The notes beneath the pieces were generated by a model. It did not search any database. It worked only from the letters and a program-made list of their open reading frames with translations, and was not told the origin of the DNA. A DNA stretch of 64,000 nucleotides, taken from the NCBI GenBank assembly GCA_014843695.1, contig CM026393.1, forward strand, positions 10,870,734 to 10,934,733, in the 5' to 3' direction. The stretch's first letter is position 1; each line of letters opens with the position of its first letter. Source of the stretch: Archivesica marissinica. Its lineage: Eukaryota > Mollusca > Bivalvia > Venerida > Vesicomyidae. Both the position numbers and the translations under genes were made by a program. Shown here piece by piece: positions 14,413 to 28,990 of this stretch.

Positions 14413-17400
14413 AAACGTGGTTCCACGTAGTTATCTATAACCATGGTTCCACGCAGTTATCTATAACCGTGGTTCCACGCCGTTATCTATAAACGTGGTT
14501 CCACGTAGTTATCTATAACTATGGTTCCACGCAGTTATCTATAACCATGGTTCCACGCAGTTATCTATAACCATGGTTCCACGCCGTTATTTATAACCAT
14601 GGTTCCACGCCGTTATCTATAACCATGGTTCTACGCCATTATCTATAACCATGGTTCCACGCAGTTATCTATAACCATGATTCCATACCGTTATCTATAA
14701 CCGTGGTTCCACGCTGTTATCTATAACCATGGTTCCACACCATTATCTATAACTATGGTTCCACACCATTATCTATAACAATGCTTCCATGCCATTATCT
14801 ATAACCATGGTTCCACACCATTATCCTATCCATGGATCAATGCAGTTACCTATAACCATGGTTCCACGCCATTATCTATAACCATGGTTCCACGCCATTA
14901 TCTATAACCATGGTTCCACGCCGTTATCTATAACCAGGGTTCCACGCCGTTATCTATAACCGTTGTTCCACGCCGTTATCTATAACCAGGGTTCCACGCC
15001 GTTATCTATAACCATGGTTCCACGCCGTTATCTATAACCATGTTTCCACGCCGTTATCTATAACCATGGTTCCACACCGTTATGTATAACCGTGGTTCCA
15101 TGCCGTTATCTATAACCATGGTTCCACGCCATTATCTATAACCATGGTTCCACGCAGTTATCAATAACCATGGTTCCACGCCGTTATCTATAACCATGGT
15201 TCTACGCCATTATCTATAACCGTGGTTCCATGTAGTTATCTATAACCATGGTTCCACACCATTATCTATAACCATGGTTCCACGCAGTTATCTATAAACG
15301 TGGTTCCACACCATTATCTATAACCATGGTTCCACGTAGTTATCTATAACCATGGTTCTACGCCATTATCTATAACCGTGGTTCCACGTAGTTATCCATA
15401 ACCATGGTTCCACGCCCTTATCTATAACCGTTGTTCCACGTAGTTATCTATAACCATGTTTCCACGCAGTTATCTATAACCGTGGTTACACGCCGTTATC
15501 TATAACCGTGGTTCCACGTAGTTATCTATAACCATGGTTCCACGCAGTTATCTATAACCGTGTTTCCACGCCGTTATCTATAACCGTGGTTCCACGTAGT
15601 TATCTATAACTATGGTTCCACGCCGTTATCTATAACCATGGTTGCACGCCGTTATCTATAACCATGTTTCTACGCAATTATCTATAACCATGGTTCCACG
15701 CAGTTATCTATAACCATGATACCACGCCGTTATCTATAACCGTGGTTCCACGCTGTTATCTATAACCATGGTTCCACACCATTATCTATAACCATGGTTC
15801 AACACCATTATCTATAACAATGGTTCCACGCCATTATCTATAACCATGGTTCCACGCAGTTATCTATAACCATAGTTCCACGCCGTTATCTATAACCATG
15901 GTTCTACGCCACTATCTATAACCATGGTTCCATGTAGTTATCTATAACCATGGTTCCACACCATTATCTATAACCATGGTTCCACGCCATTATCTATAAC
16001 CATGGTTCCACGCCGTTATCAATAACCATGGTTCCACACCATTATCTATAACCATGGTTCCACGTAGTTATCTATAACCATGTTTCCACGCCATTATCTA
16101 TAACCATGGTTCTACGCCATTATCTATAACCGTGGTTCCACGTAGTTATCTATAACCATGGTTCCACGCCCTTATCTATAACCGTGGTTCGACGTAGTTA
16201 TCTATAACCATGGTTCCACGCAGTTATCTATAACCGTGGTTCCACGCCGTTATCTATAACCGTGGTTCCACGTAGTTATCTATAACCATGGTTCCACGCA
16301 GTTATCTATAACTGTGGTTCCACGCCGTTATCTATAACCGTGGTTCCACGTAGTTATCTATAACTATGGTTCCACCAGTTCCCATTCCCCGTTATTTATA
16401 ACCATGTTCCCGCCGTTATCTATAACCATGGTTCTACGCCATTATCTATAACCATGGTTCCACGCAGTTATCTATAACCATGATTCCACACCGTTATCTA
16501 TAACCGTGGTTCCACGCTATTATCTATAACCATGGTTCCACACCATTATCTATAACTATGGTTCCACACCGTTATATATAACCATGGTTCCACACCATTA
16601 TCTATAACCATGGTTCCATGCCATTATCTATAACCATGGTTCCACACCATTATCTATAACCATGGATTCATGCAGTTACCTATAACCATGGTTCCACGCC
16701 ATTATCTATAACCATGGTTCCACGCCGTTATCTATAACCGTGGTTCCACACCGTTACCTATAACCATGGTTCCACGCCGTTATCCATAACCATGGTTCCA
16801 CAACATTATCTATAACCATGGTTCCACAACATTATCTATAACCATGGATCCACGCAGTTATCTATAACCATGGTTCCACATCATTATATATAACCATGGT
16901 TCTATGCCATTATCGATAACCATGGTTCCACGTCGTTATCTATAACCATGGTTCCACGCCATTATCTATAACAATGGTTCCACGCCGTTATCTATAACCG
17001 TGGATCAACGCCGTTATCTATAACCGTGGTTCCACGCCATTATATATAACCATGGTTCCACGCCATTATCTATAACCATGGTTCCACGCAGTTATCTATA
17101 ACCAGGGTTCCACGCCGTTATCTATAACCGTTGTTCCACGCCGTTATCTATAACCAGGTTTCCACGCCGTTATCTATAACCATGGTTCCACGCCGTTATC
17201 TATAACCATGGTTCCACGCCGTTATCTATAACCATGGTTCCACACCGTTATATATAACCGTGGTTCCATGCCGTTATCTATAACCATGGTTCCACGCCAT
17301 TATCTATAACCATGGTTCCACGCAGTTATCAATAACCATGGTTCCACGCCGTTATCTATAACCATGGTTCTACGCCATTATCTATAACCGTGGTTCCATG

Positions 17401-18659
17401 TAGTTATCTATAACCATGGTTCCACACCATTATCTATAACCATGGTTCCACGCAGTTATCTATAAACGTGGTTCCACACCATTATCTATAACCATGGTTC
17501 CACGTAGTTATCTATAACCATGGTTCTACGCCATTATCTATAACCGTGGTTCCACGCCGTTATCTATAACCGTGGTTCCACGTAGTTATCTATAACCATG
17601 GTTCCACGCAGTTATCTATAACCGTCGTTCCACACCATTATCTATAACCATGGTTCCACACCATTATCTATAACCATGATTACATGCCATTATCTATAAC
17701 CATGGTTCTACGCCATTATCTATAACCATGGTTCCACGCACTTATCTATGACCATGATTCCACACCGTTATCTATAACCGTGGTTCCACGCCGTTATCTA
17801 TAACCATGTTTCCACACCATTATCTATAACCATGGTTCCACACCATTATCTATAACCATGGATCCACGCCATTATCTATAACCGTGGTTCCACGTAGTTA
17901 TCTATAACCATGGTTCAACACCATTATCTATAACCATGGATCCACGCAGTTATCCATAACCATGGTTCCACACCATTATCTATAACCATGGTTCGACACC
18001 ATTATCTATAACCATGGTTCTACGCCATTATCTATAACCATGGATCCACGCAGTTATCCATAACCATGGTTCCACACCATTATCTATAACCATGGTTCGA
18101 CACCATTATCTATAACCATGGTTCTACGCCATTATCTATAACCATGGTTCCACGTAGTTATCTATAACCATGGTTCCACGCCCTTATCTATAACCGTAGT
18201 TCCACGTAGTTATTTATAACCATGGTTCCACGCAGTTATCTATAATCGTGGTTCCACGTAGTTATTTATAACCATGGTTCCACGCCGTTATCAATAACCA
18301 TGGTTCCATGCCGTTATCTATAACCATGGTTCCACGCCATTATCTATAACCGTTGTTCCACGCCGTTATCCATAACCAGGGTTCCACGCCGTTATCTATA
18401 ACCATGGTTCCACGCCGTTATCTATAACCATGGTTCCACGCCGTTATCTATAACCATGGTTCCATACCGTTATCTATAACCGTGGTTCCACGCCGTTATC
18501 TATAACCATGGTTCCACGCCATTAACTATAACCATGGTTCCACGCAGTTATCTATAACCATGGTTCCATGCCGTTATCTATAACCATGGTTCTACGCCAT
18601 TATCTATAACCGTGGTTCCATGTAGTTATATATAACCATGGTTCCACACCATTATCTAT
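14413..18659 (+). repeat. multi-kb higher-order block, copy A
   Basis: Variant order here recurs in copy B. The oddly deleted unit TTATCCTATCC at 14821 recurs at 19016 and GTTTCTACGCAATT at 15666 recurs at 19861, both 4195 bp apart, which is 162 units less 17 bp (1 bp from the deleted unit itself, 16 bp from the rearrangement at 16368-16415). GGATTCATGCAG at 16664 recurs at 20875 (162 units less 1). ACCGTCGTTCC near 17620 recurs at 21753, now 159 units less 1, because copy B lacks three units. Copy A also has two units near 14700 that B lacks. It appears closest to the ancestral arrangement. Confidence 0.85.
16368..16415 (+). repeat. rearranged satellite units
   Basis: Two units are collapsed into TCCACCAGTTCCCATTCCCC followed by GTTATTTATAACC and a shortened CATGTTCCCGCC. 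Alignment with the matching place in copy B (about 20568-20625) shows a net loss of 16 bp. The C-run resembles a deletion with local scrambling, either real or from poor consensus. Confidence 0.7.
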
Positions 18660-21600
18660 AAACGTGGTTCCACGTAGTTATCTATAACCATGGTTCCACG
18701 CAGTTATCTATAACCGTGGTTCCACGCCGTTATCTATAAACGTGGTTCCACGTAGTTATCTATAACTATGGTTCCACGCAGTTATCTATAACCATGGTTC
18801 CACGCAGTTATCTATAACCATGGTTCCACGCCGTTATTTATAACCATGGGTCCACGCCGTTATCTATAACCATGGTTCTACGCCATTATCTATAACCATG
18901 GTTCCACGCAGTTATCTATAACCATGATTCCATACCGTTATCTATAACTATGGTTCCACACCATTATCTATAACAATGCTTCCATGCCATTATCTATAAC
19001 CATGGTTCCACACCATTATCCTATCCATGGATCAATGCAGTTACCTATAACCATGGTTCCACGCCATTATCTATAACCATGGTTCCACGCCATTATCTAT
19101 AACCATGGTTCCACGCCGTTATCTATAACCAGGGTTCCACGCCGTTATCTATAACCGTTGTTCCACGCCGTTATCTATAACCAGGGTTCCACGCCGTTAT
19201 CTATAACCATGGTTCCACGCCGTTATCTATAACCATGGTTCCACGCCGTTATCTATAACCATGGTTCCACACCGTTATGTATAACCGTGGTTCCATGCCG
19301 TTATCTATAACCATGGTTCCACGCCATTATCTATAACCATGGTTCCACGCAGTTATCTATAACCATGGTTCCACGCCGTTATCTATAACCATGGTTCTAC
19401 GCCATTATCTATAACCGTGGTTCCATGTAGTTATCTATAACCATGGTTCCACACCATTATCTATAACCATGGTTCCACGCAGTTATCTATAAACGTGGTT
19501 CCACACCATTATCTATAACCATGGTTCCACGTAGTTATCTATAACCATGGTTCTACGCCATTATCTATAACCGTGGTTCCACGTAGTTATCCATAACCAT
19601 GGTTCCACGCCCTTATCTATAACCGTTGTTCCACGTAGTTATCTATAACCATGTTTCCACGCAGTTATCTATAACCGTGGTTCCACGCCGTTATCTATAA
19701 CCGTGGTTCCACGTAGTTATCTATAACCATGGTTCCACGCAGTTATCTATAACCGTGTTTCCACGCCGTTATCTATAACCGTGGTTCCACGTAGTTATCT
19801 ATAACTATGGTTCCACGCCGTTATCTATAACCATGGTTGCACGCCGTTATCTATAACCATGTTTCTACGCAATTATCTATAACCATGGTTCCACGCAGTT
19901 ATCTATAACCATGATACCACGCCGTTATCTATAACCGTGGTTCCACGCTGTTATCTATAACCATGGTTCCACACCATTATCTATAACCATGGTTCAACAC
20001 CATTATCTATAACAATGGTTCCACGCCATTATCTATAACCATGGTTCCACGCAGTTATCTATAACCATAGTTCCACGCCGTTATCTATAACCATGGTTCT
20101 ACGCCACTATCTATAACCATGGTTCCATGTAGTTATCTATAACCATGGTTCCACACCATTATCTATAACCATGGTTCCACGCCATTATCTATAACCATGG
20201 TTCCACGCCGTTATCAATAACCATGGTTCCACACCATTATCTATAACCATGGTTCCACGTAGTTATCTATAACCATGTTTCCACGCCATTATCTATAACC
20301 ATGGTTCTACGCCATTATCTATAACCGTGGTTCCACGTAGTTATCTATAACCATGGTTCCACGCCCTTATCAATAACCGTGGTTCGACGTAGTTATCTAT
20401 AACCATGGTTCCACGCAGTTATCTATAACCGTGGTTCCACGCCGTTATCTATAACCGTGGTTCCACGTAGTTATCTATAACCATGGTTCCACGCAGTTAT
20501 CTATAACTGTGGTTCCACGCCGTTATCTATAACCGTGGTTCCACGTAGTTATCTATAACTATGGTTCCACGCAGTTATCTATAACCATGGTTCCACGCCG
20601 TTATTTATAACCATGGTTCCACGCCGTTATCTATAACCATGGTTCTACGCCATTATCTATAACCATGGTTCCACGCAGTTATCTATAACCATGATTCCAC
20701 ACCGTTATCTATAACCGTGGTTCCACGCTATTATCTATAACCATGGTTCCACACCATTATCTATAACTATGGTTCCACACCGTTATATATAACCATGGTT
20801 CCACACCATTATCTATAACCATGGTTCCATGCCATTATCTATAACCATGGTTCCACACCATTATCTATAACCATGGATTCATGCAGTTACCTATAACCAT
20901 GGTTCCACGCCATTATCTATAACCATGGTTCCACGCCGTTATCTATAACCGTGGTTCCACACCGTTACCTATAACCATGGTTCCACGCCGTTATCTATAA
21001 CCATGGTTCCACAACATTATCTATAACCATGGTTCCACAACATTATCTATAACCATGGATCCACGCAGTTATCTATAACCATGGTTCCACATCATTATAT
21101 ATAACCATGGTTCTATGCCATTATCGATAACCATGGTTCCACGTCGTTATCTATAACCATGGTTCCACGCCATTATCTATAACCATGGTTCCACGCCGTT
21201 ATCTATAACCGAGGATCAACGCCGTTATCTATAACCGTGGTTCCACGCCATTATATATAACCATGGTTCCACGCCATTATCTATAACCATGGTTCCACGC
21301 AGTTATATATAACCAGGGTTCCACGCCGTTATCTATAACCGTTTTTCCACCACGTTATCTATAACCAGGTTTCCACGCCGTTATCTATAACCATGGTTCC
21401 ACGCCGTTATCTATAACCATGGTTCCACGCCGTTATCTATAACCATGGTTCCACACCGTTATATATAACCGTGGTTCCATGCCGTTATCTATAACCATGG
21501 TTCCACGCCATTATCTATAACCATGGTTCCACGCAGTTATCAATAACCATGGTTCCACGCCGTTATCTATAACCATGGTTCTACGCAGTTATCTATAAAC

Positions 21601-22670
21601 GTGGTTCCACACCATTATCTATAACCATGGTTCCACGTAGTTATCTATAACCATGGTTCTACGCCATTATCTATAACCGTGGTTCCACGCCGTTATCTAT
21701 AACCGTGGTTCCACGTAGTTATCTATAACCATGGTTCCACGCAGTTATCTATTACCGTCGTTCCACACCATTATCTATAACCATGGTTCCACACCATTAT
21801 CTATAACCATGATTACATGCCATTATCTATAACCATGGTTCTACGCCATTATCTATAACCATGGTTCCACGCACTTATCTATGACCATGATTCCACACCG
21901 TTATCTATAACCGTGGTTCCACGCCGTTATCTATAACCATGTTTCCACACCATTATCTATAACCATGGTTCCACACCATTATCTATAACCATGGATCCAC
22001 GCCATTATCTATAACCGTGGTTCCACGTAGTTATCTATAACCATGGTTCAACACCATTATCTATAACCATGGATCCACGCAGTTATCCATAACCATGGTT
22101 CCACACCATTATCTATAACCATGGTTCGACACCATTATCTATAACCATGGTTCTACGCCATTATCTATAACCATGGTTCCACGTAGTTATCTATAACCAT
22201 GGTTCCACGCCCTTATCTATAACCGTAGTTCCACGTAGTTATTTATAACCATGGTTCCACGCAGTTATCTATAATCGTGGTTCCACGTAGTTATTTATAA
22301 CCATGGTTCCACGCCGTTATCAATAACCATGGTTCCACGCCGTTATCTATAACCATGGTTCCATGCCGTTATCTATAACCATGGTTCCACGCCATTATAT
22401 ATAACCATGGTTCCACGCCGTTATCTATAACCATGGTTCCACGCCATTATCTATAACCGTTGTTCCACGCCGTTATCCATAACCAGGGTTCCACGCCGTT
22501 ATCTATAACCATGGTTCCACGCCGTTATCTATAACCATGGTTCCACGCCGTTATCTATAACCATGGTTCCATACCGTTATATATAACCGTGGTTCCATGC
22601 CGTTATCTATAACCATGGTTCCACGCCATTAACTATAACCATGGTTCCACGCAGTTATCTATATCCATGA
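18660..22670 (+). repeat. multi-kb higher-order block, copy B
   Basis: Direct continuation of copy A with the same unit order. Relative to A it has lost three units near 21585 (TTCTACGCAG followed at once by TTATCTATAAACG) and two near 18935. It has gained GTTATATATAACCAGGG near 21301, CCGTTTTTCCACCACG near 21340, CCGAGGATCAACG near 21209 and CTATTACCGTCG near 21748. All four changes and the three-unit loss are shared with copy C, so B and C share an ancestor after the split from A. Confidence 0.85.
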
Positions 22671-24264
22671 TTCCATGCCGTTATCTATAACCATGGTTCT
22701 ACGCCATTATCTATAACCGTGGTTCCATGTAGTTATATATAACCATGGTTCCACACCATTATCTATAACGATGGTTCCACGCAGTTATCTATAAACGTGG
22801 TTCCACACCATTATCTATAACCATGGTTCCACGTAGTTATCTATAACCATGGTTCTACGCCATTATCTATAACCGTGGTTCCACGTAGTTATCCATAACC
22901 ATGGTTCCACGCCCTTATCTATAACCGTTGTTCCACGTAGTTATCTATAACCATGTTTCCACGCAGTTATCTATAACCGTGGTTCCACGCCGTTATCTAT
23001 AACCGTGGTTCCACGTAGTTATCTATAACCATGGTTCCACGCAGTTATCTATAACCGTGTTTCCACGCCGTTATCTATAACCGTGGTTCCACGTAGTTAT
23101 CTATAACTATGGTTCCACGCCGTTATCTATAACCATGGTTGCACGCCGTTATCTATAACCATGTTTCTACGCAATTATCTATAACCATGGTTCCACACAG
23201 TTATCTATAACCATGATACCACGCCGTTATCTATAACCGTGGTTCCACGCTGTTATCTATAACCATGGTTCCACACCATTATCTATAACCATGGTTCAAC
23301 ACCATTATCTATAACAATGGTTCCACGCCATTATCTATAACCATGGTTCCACGCAGTTATCTATAACCATGGTTCCACGCCGTTATCTATAACCATGGTT
23401 CTACGCCACTATCTATAACCATGGTTCCATGTAGTTATCTATAACCATGGTTCCACACCATATCTATAACCATGGTTCCACGCCATTATCTATAACCATG
23501 GTTCCACGCCGTTATCAATAACCATGGTTCCACACCATTATCTATAACCATGGTTCCACGTAGTTATCTATAACCATGTTTCCACGCCATTATCTATAAC
23601 CATGGTTCTACGCCATTATCTATAACCGTGGTTCCACGTAGTTATCTATAACCATGGTTCCACGCCCTTATCAATAACCGTGGATCCACGTAGTTATCTA
23701 TAACCATGGTTCCACGCAGTTATCTATAACCGTGGTTCCACGCCGTTATCTATAACCGTGGTTCCACGTAGTTATCTATAACCATGGTTCCACGCCGTTA
23801 TCTATAACCGTGGTTCCACGTAGTTATCTATAACTATGGTTCCACGCAGTTATATATAACCATGGTTCCACGCAGTTATCTATAACCATGGTTCCACGCC
23901 GTTATTTATAACCATGGTTCCACGCCGTTATCTATAACCATGGTTCTACGCCATTATCTATAACCATGGTTCCACGCAGTTATCTATAACCATGATTCCA
24001 CAACGTTATCAATAAACGTGGTTCCACGCTATTATCTATAACCATGGTTCCACGCCGTTATCTATAACCATGGTTCCACGCCATTATCTATAACCGTTGT
24101 TCCACGCCGTTATCCATAACCAGGGTTCCACGCCGTTATCTATAACCATGGTTCCACGCCGTTATCTATAACCATGGTTCCACGCCGTTATCTATAACCA
24201 TGGTTCCATACCGTTATATATAACCGTGGTTCCATGCCGTTATCTATAACCATGGTTCCACGCC
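22628..24264 (+). repeat. nested 63-unit repeat inside the B-C region
   Basis: The rare ATTAACTATAACC unit at 22628 recurs at 24265 and 27483. The offset 22628 to 24265 is 1637 bp, 63 units less the 1-bp deletion at 23457. The same shift links GTTTCTACGCAATT near 23163 and 24795, and the one-base-deleted unit CACCATATC at 23457, 25089 and 28312. That deletion is therefore an inherited allele, real in at least the common ancestor, rather than three independent read errors. Confidence 0.82.
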
Positions 24265-24335
24265 ATTAACTATAACCATGGTTCCACGCAGTTATCTATA
24301 ACCATGATTCCATGCCGTTATCTATAACCATGGTT

Positions 24336-24492
24336 CTACGCATTATCTATAACCGTGGTTCCATGTAGTTATTATAACCATGGTTCCACACCATTATCTA
24401 TAACGAGGTTCCACGCAGTTATCTATAAACGTGGTTCCACACCATTATCTATAACCATGGTTCCACGTAGTTATCTATAACCATGGTTACGC
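24336..24492 (+). repeat. indel-bearing patch
   Basis: Five bases are missing across six units: TTCTACGCATT (1), GTTATTATAACC (1), TAACGAGGTTCC (1) and GGTTACGCC (2). The matching units near 22700-22860 and 27560-27720 are intact, so the losses are private to this copy and fit either local decay or sequencing error. Confidence 0.7.
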
Positions 24493-24749
24493 CATTATCT
24501 ATAACCGTGGTTCCACGTAGTTATCTATAACCATGGTTCCACGCCCTTATCTATAACCGTGGTTCCACGCAGTTATCTATAACCATGGTTCCACGCAGTT
24601 ATCTATAACCATGGTTCCACGCCGTTATCTATAACCGTGGTTCCACGCCGTTATCTATAACCATGGTTCCACGCAGTTATCTATAACCATGGTTCCACGC
24701 CGTTATCTATAACCGTGGTTCCACGTAGTTATCTATAACTATGGTTCCA

Positions 24750-27700
24750 CGCCGTTATCTATAACCATGGTTGCACGCCGTTATCTATAACCATGTTTCT
24801 ACGCAATTATCTATAACCATGGTTCCACGCAGTTATCTATAACCATGATTCCACGCCGTTATCTATAACCGTGGTTCCACGCTGTTATCTATAACCATGG
24901 TTCCACACCATTATCTATAACCATGGTTCCACACCATTATCTATAACCATGGTTCCACGCCATTATCTATAACCATGGTTCCACGCAGTTATCTATAACC
25001 ATGGTTCAACGCCGTTATCTATAACCATGGTTCTACGCCACTATCTATAACCATGGTTCCATGTAGTTATCTATAACCATGGTTCCACACCATATCTATA
25101 ACCATGGTTCCACGCCATTATCTATAACCATGGTTCCACGCCGTTATCAATAACCATGGTTCCACACCATTATCTATAACCATGGTTCCACGTAGTTATC
25201 TATAACCATGTTTCCACGCCATTATCTATAACCATGGTTCTACGCCGTTATCTATAACCATGGTTCCATACCATTATCTATAACCGTGGTTCCACGTAGT
25301 TATCTATAACCATGGTTCCACGCAGTTATCTATAACCGTGGTTCCACGCAGTTATCTATAACCATGGTTCCACGCAGTTATCTATAACCATGGTTCCACG
25401 CAGTTATCTATAACCGTGGTTCCACGCCGTTATCTATAACCATGGTTCCACGCAGTTATCTATAACCATGGTTCCACGCAGTTATCTATAACCATGGTTC
25501 CACGCAGTTATCTATAACCATGGTTCCACGCCATTATCTATAACCATGGTTCTACGCCATTATCTATAACCATGGTTCCACGCAGTTATCTATAACCATG
25601 ATTCCACACCGTTATCTATAACCGTGGTTCCACGCTATTATCTATAACCATGGTTCCACACCATTATCTATAACTATGGTTCCACACCGTTATATATAAC
25701 CATGGTTCCACACCATTATCTATAACCATGGTTCCATGCCATTATCTATAACCATGGTTCCACACCATTATCTATAACCATGGATTCATGCAGTTACCTA
25801 TAACCATGGTTCCACGCCATTATCTATAACCATGGTTCCACGCCGTTATCTATAACCGTGGTTCCACACCGTTACCTATAACCATGGTTCCACGCCGTTA
25901 TCTATAACCATGGTTCCACAACATTATCTATAACCATGGTTCCACAACATTATCTATAACCATGGATCCACGCAGTTATCTATAACCATGGTTCCACATC
26001 ATTATATATAACCATGGTTCTATGCCATTATCGATAACCATGGTTCCACGTCGTTATCTATAACCATGGTTCCACGCCATTATCTATAACCATGGTTCCA
26101 CGCCGTTATCTATAACCGAGGATCAACGCCGTTATCTATAACCGTGGTTCCACGCCATTATATATAACCATGGTTCCACGCCATTATCTATAACCATGGT
26201 TCCACGCAGTTATATATAACCAGGGTTCCACGCCGTTATCTATAACCGTTTTTCCACCACGTTATCTATAACCAGGTTTCCACGCCGTTATCTATAACCA
26301 TGGTTCCACGCCGTTATCTATAACCATGGTTCCACGCCGTTATCTATAACCATGGTTCCACACCGTTATATATAACCGTGGTTCCATGCCGTTATCTATA
26401 ACCATGGTTCCACGCCATTATCTATAACCATGGTTCCACGCAGTTATCAATAACCATGGTTCCACGCCGTTATCTATAACCATGGTTCTACGCAGTTATC
26501 TATAAACGTGGTTCCACACCATTATCTATAACCATGGTTCCACGTAGTTATCTATAACCATGGTTCTACGCCATTATCTATAACCGTGGTTCCACGCCGT
26601 TATCTATAACCGTGGTTCCACGTAGTTATCTATAACCATGGTTCCACGCAGTTATCTATTACCGTCGTTCCACACCATTATCTATAACCATGGTTCCACA
26701 CCATTATCTATAACCATGATTACATGCCATTATCTATAACCATGGTTCTACGCCATTATCTATAACCATGGTTCCACGCACTTATCTATGACCATGATTC
26801 CACACCGTTATCTATAACCGTGGTTCCACGCCGTTATCTATAACCATGTTTCCACACCATTCTATAAAACCATGGATCCACGCCATTATCTATAACCGTG
26901 GTTCCACGTAGTTATCTATAACCATGGTTCACACCCATTATCTATAACCATGGATCCACGCAGTTATCCATAACCATGGTTCCACACCATTATCTATAAC
27001 CATGGTTCGACACCATTATCTATAACCATGGTTCTACGCCATTATCTATAACCATGGTTCCACGTAGTTATCTATAACCATGGTTCCACGCCCTTATCTA
27101 TAACCGTAGTTCCACGTAGTTATTTATAACCATGGTTCCACGCAGTTATCAATAATCGTGGTTCCACGTAGTTATTTATAACCATGGTTCCACGCCGTTA
27201 TCAATAACCATGGTTACACGCCGTTATCTATAACCATGGTTCCACGCCGTTATCAATAACCATGGTTCCACGCCGTTATCTATAACCATGGTTCCACGCC
27301 ATTATCTATAACCATTGTTCCACGCCATTATCCATAACCATGGTTCCACGCCGTTATCTATAACCATGGTTCCACGCCGTTATCTATAACCATGGTTCCA
27401 CGCCGTTATCTATAACCATGGTTCCATACCGTTATATATAACCGTGGTTCCATGCCGTTATCTATAACCATGGTTCCACGCCATTAACTATAACCATGGT
27501 TCCACGCAGTTATCTATATCCATGATTCCATGCCGTTATCTATAACCATGGTTCTACGCCATTATCTATAACCGTGGTTCCATGTAGTTATATATAACCA
27601 TGGTTCCACACCATTATCTATAACGATGGTTCCACGCAGTTATCTATAAACGTGGTTCCACACCATTATCTATAACCATGGTTCCACGTAGTTATCTATA

Positions 27701-28900
27701 ACCATGGTTCTACGCCATTATCTATAACCGTGGTTCCACGTAGTTATCCATAACCATGGTTCCACGCCCTTATCTATAACCGTTGTTCCACGTAGTTATC
27801 TATAACCATGTTTCCACGCAGTTATCTATAACCGTGGTTCCACGCCGTTATCTATAACCGTGGTTCCACGTAGTTATCTATAACCATGGTTCCACGCAGT
27901 TATCTATAACCGTGTTTCCACGCCGTTATCTATAACCGTGGTTCCACGTAGTTATCTATAACTATGGTTCCACGCCGTTATCTATAACCATGGTTGCACG
28001 CCGTTATCTATAACCATGTTTCTACGCAATTATCTATAACCATGGTTCCACGCAGTTATCTATAACCATGATACCACGCCGTTATCTATAACCGTGGTTC
28101 CACGCTGTTATCTATAACCATGGTTCCACACCATTATCTATAACCATGGTTCAACACCATTATCTATAACAATGGTTCCACGCCATTATCTATAACCATG
28201 GTTCCACGCAGTTATCTATAACCATGGTTCCACGCCGTTATCTATAACCATGGTTCTACGCCACTATCTATAACCATGGTTCCATGTAGTTATCTATAAC
28301 CATGGTTCCACACCATATCTATAACCATGGTTCCACGCCATTATCTATAACCATGGTTCCACGCCGTTATCAATAACCATGGTTCCACACCATTATCTAT
28401 AACCATGGTTCCACGTAGTTATCTATAACCATGTTTCCACGCCATTATCTATAACCATGGTTCCACGCCATTATCTATAACCGTGGTTCCACGTAGTTAT
28501 CTATAACCATGGTTCCACGCCCTTATCAATAACCGTGGATCCACGTAGTTATCTATAACCATGGTTCCACGCAGTTATCTATAACCGTGGTTCCACGCCG
28601 TTATCTATAACCGTGGTTCCACGTAGTTATCTATAACCATGGTTCCACGCCGTTATCTATAACCGTGGTTCCACGTAGTTATCTATAACCATGGTTCCAC
28701 GCAGTTATATATAACCATGGTTCCACGCAGTTATCTATAACCATGGTTCCACGCCGTTATCTATAACCATGGTTCCACGCCGTTATCTATAACCATGGTT
28801 CCACGCCATTATCTATAACCATGGTTCCACCAGTTATCTATAACCATGGTTCCACAACGTATCAATAAACGTGGTTCCACGCTATTATCTATAACCATGG
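24750..28900 (+). repeat. multi-kb higher-order block, copy C
   Basis: Third copy. GGATTCATGCAG at 20875 recurs at 25782 and ATTACCGTCG at 21751 recurs at 26658, both 4907 bp apart, equal to 189 units less 7 bp, and 7 single-base losses can be located between (23457, 24340-24490, 25089). It carries all the B-specific changes. Its later part (27483-28312) is also collinear with 22628-23457 at 4855 bp (187 units less 7). The end near 28820-28990 is damaged by small indels. Confidence 0.82.
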
Positions 28901-28990
28901 TTCCACGCCGTTATCTATAACCATGGTTCCACGCCGATTATCTATAACCGTTGTTCCACGCCGTCCATAACCAGGGTCCACGCCGTTATC
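28820..28990 (+). repeat. indel-bearing patch
   Basis: Several units are shortened or lengthened: TTCCACCAGTT, ACAACGTATCAATAAACG, CGCCGATTATC and CGCCGTCCATAACCAGGGTCC. The equivalent units near 23980-24130 are mostly intact. The satellite continues normally on both sides. Confidence 0.7.
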
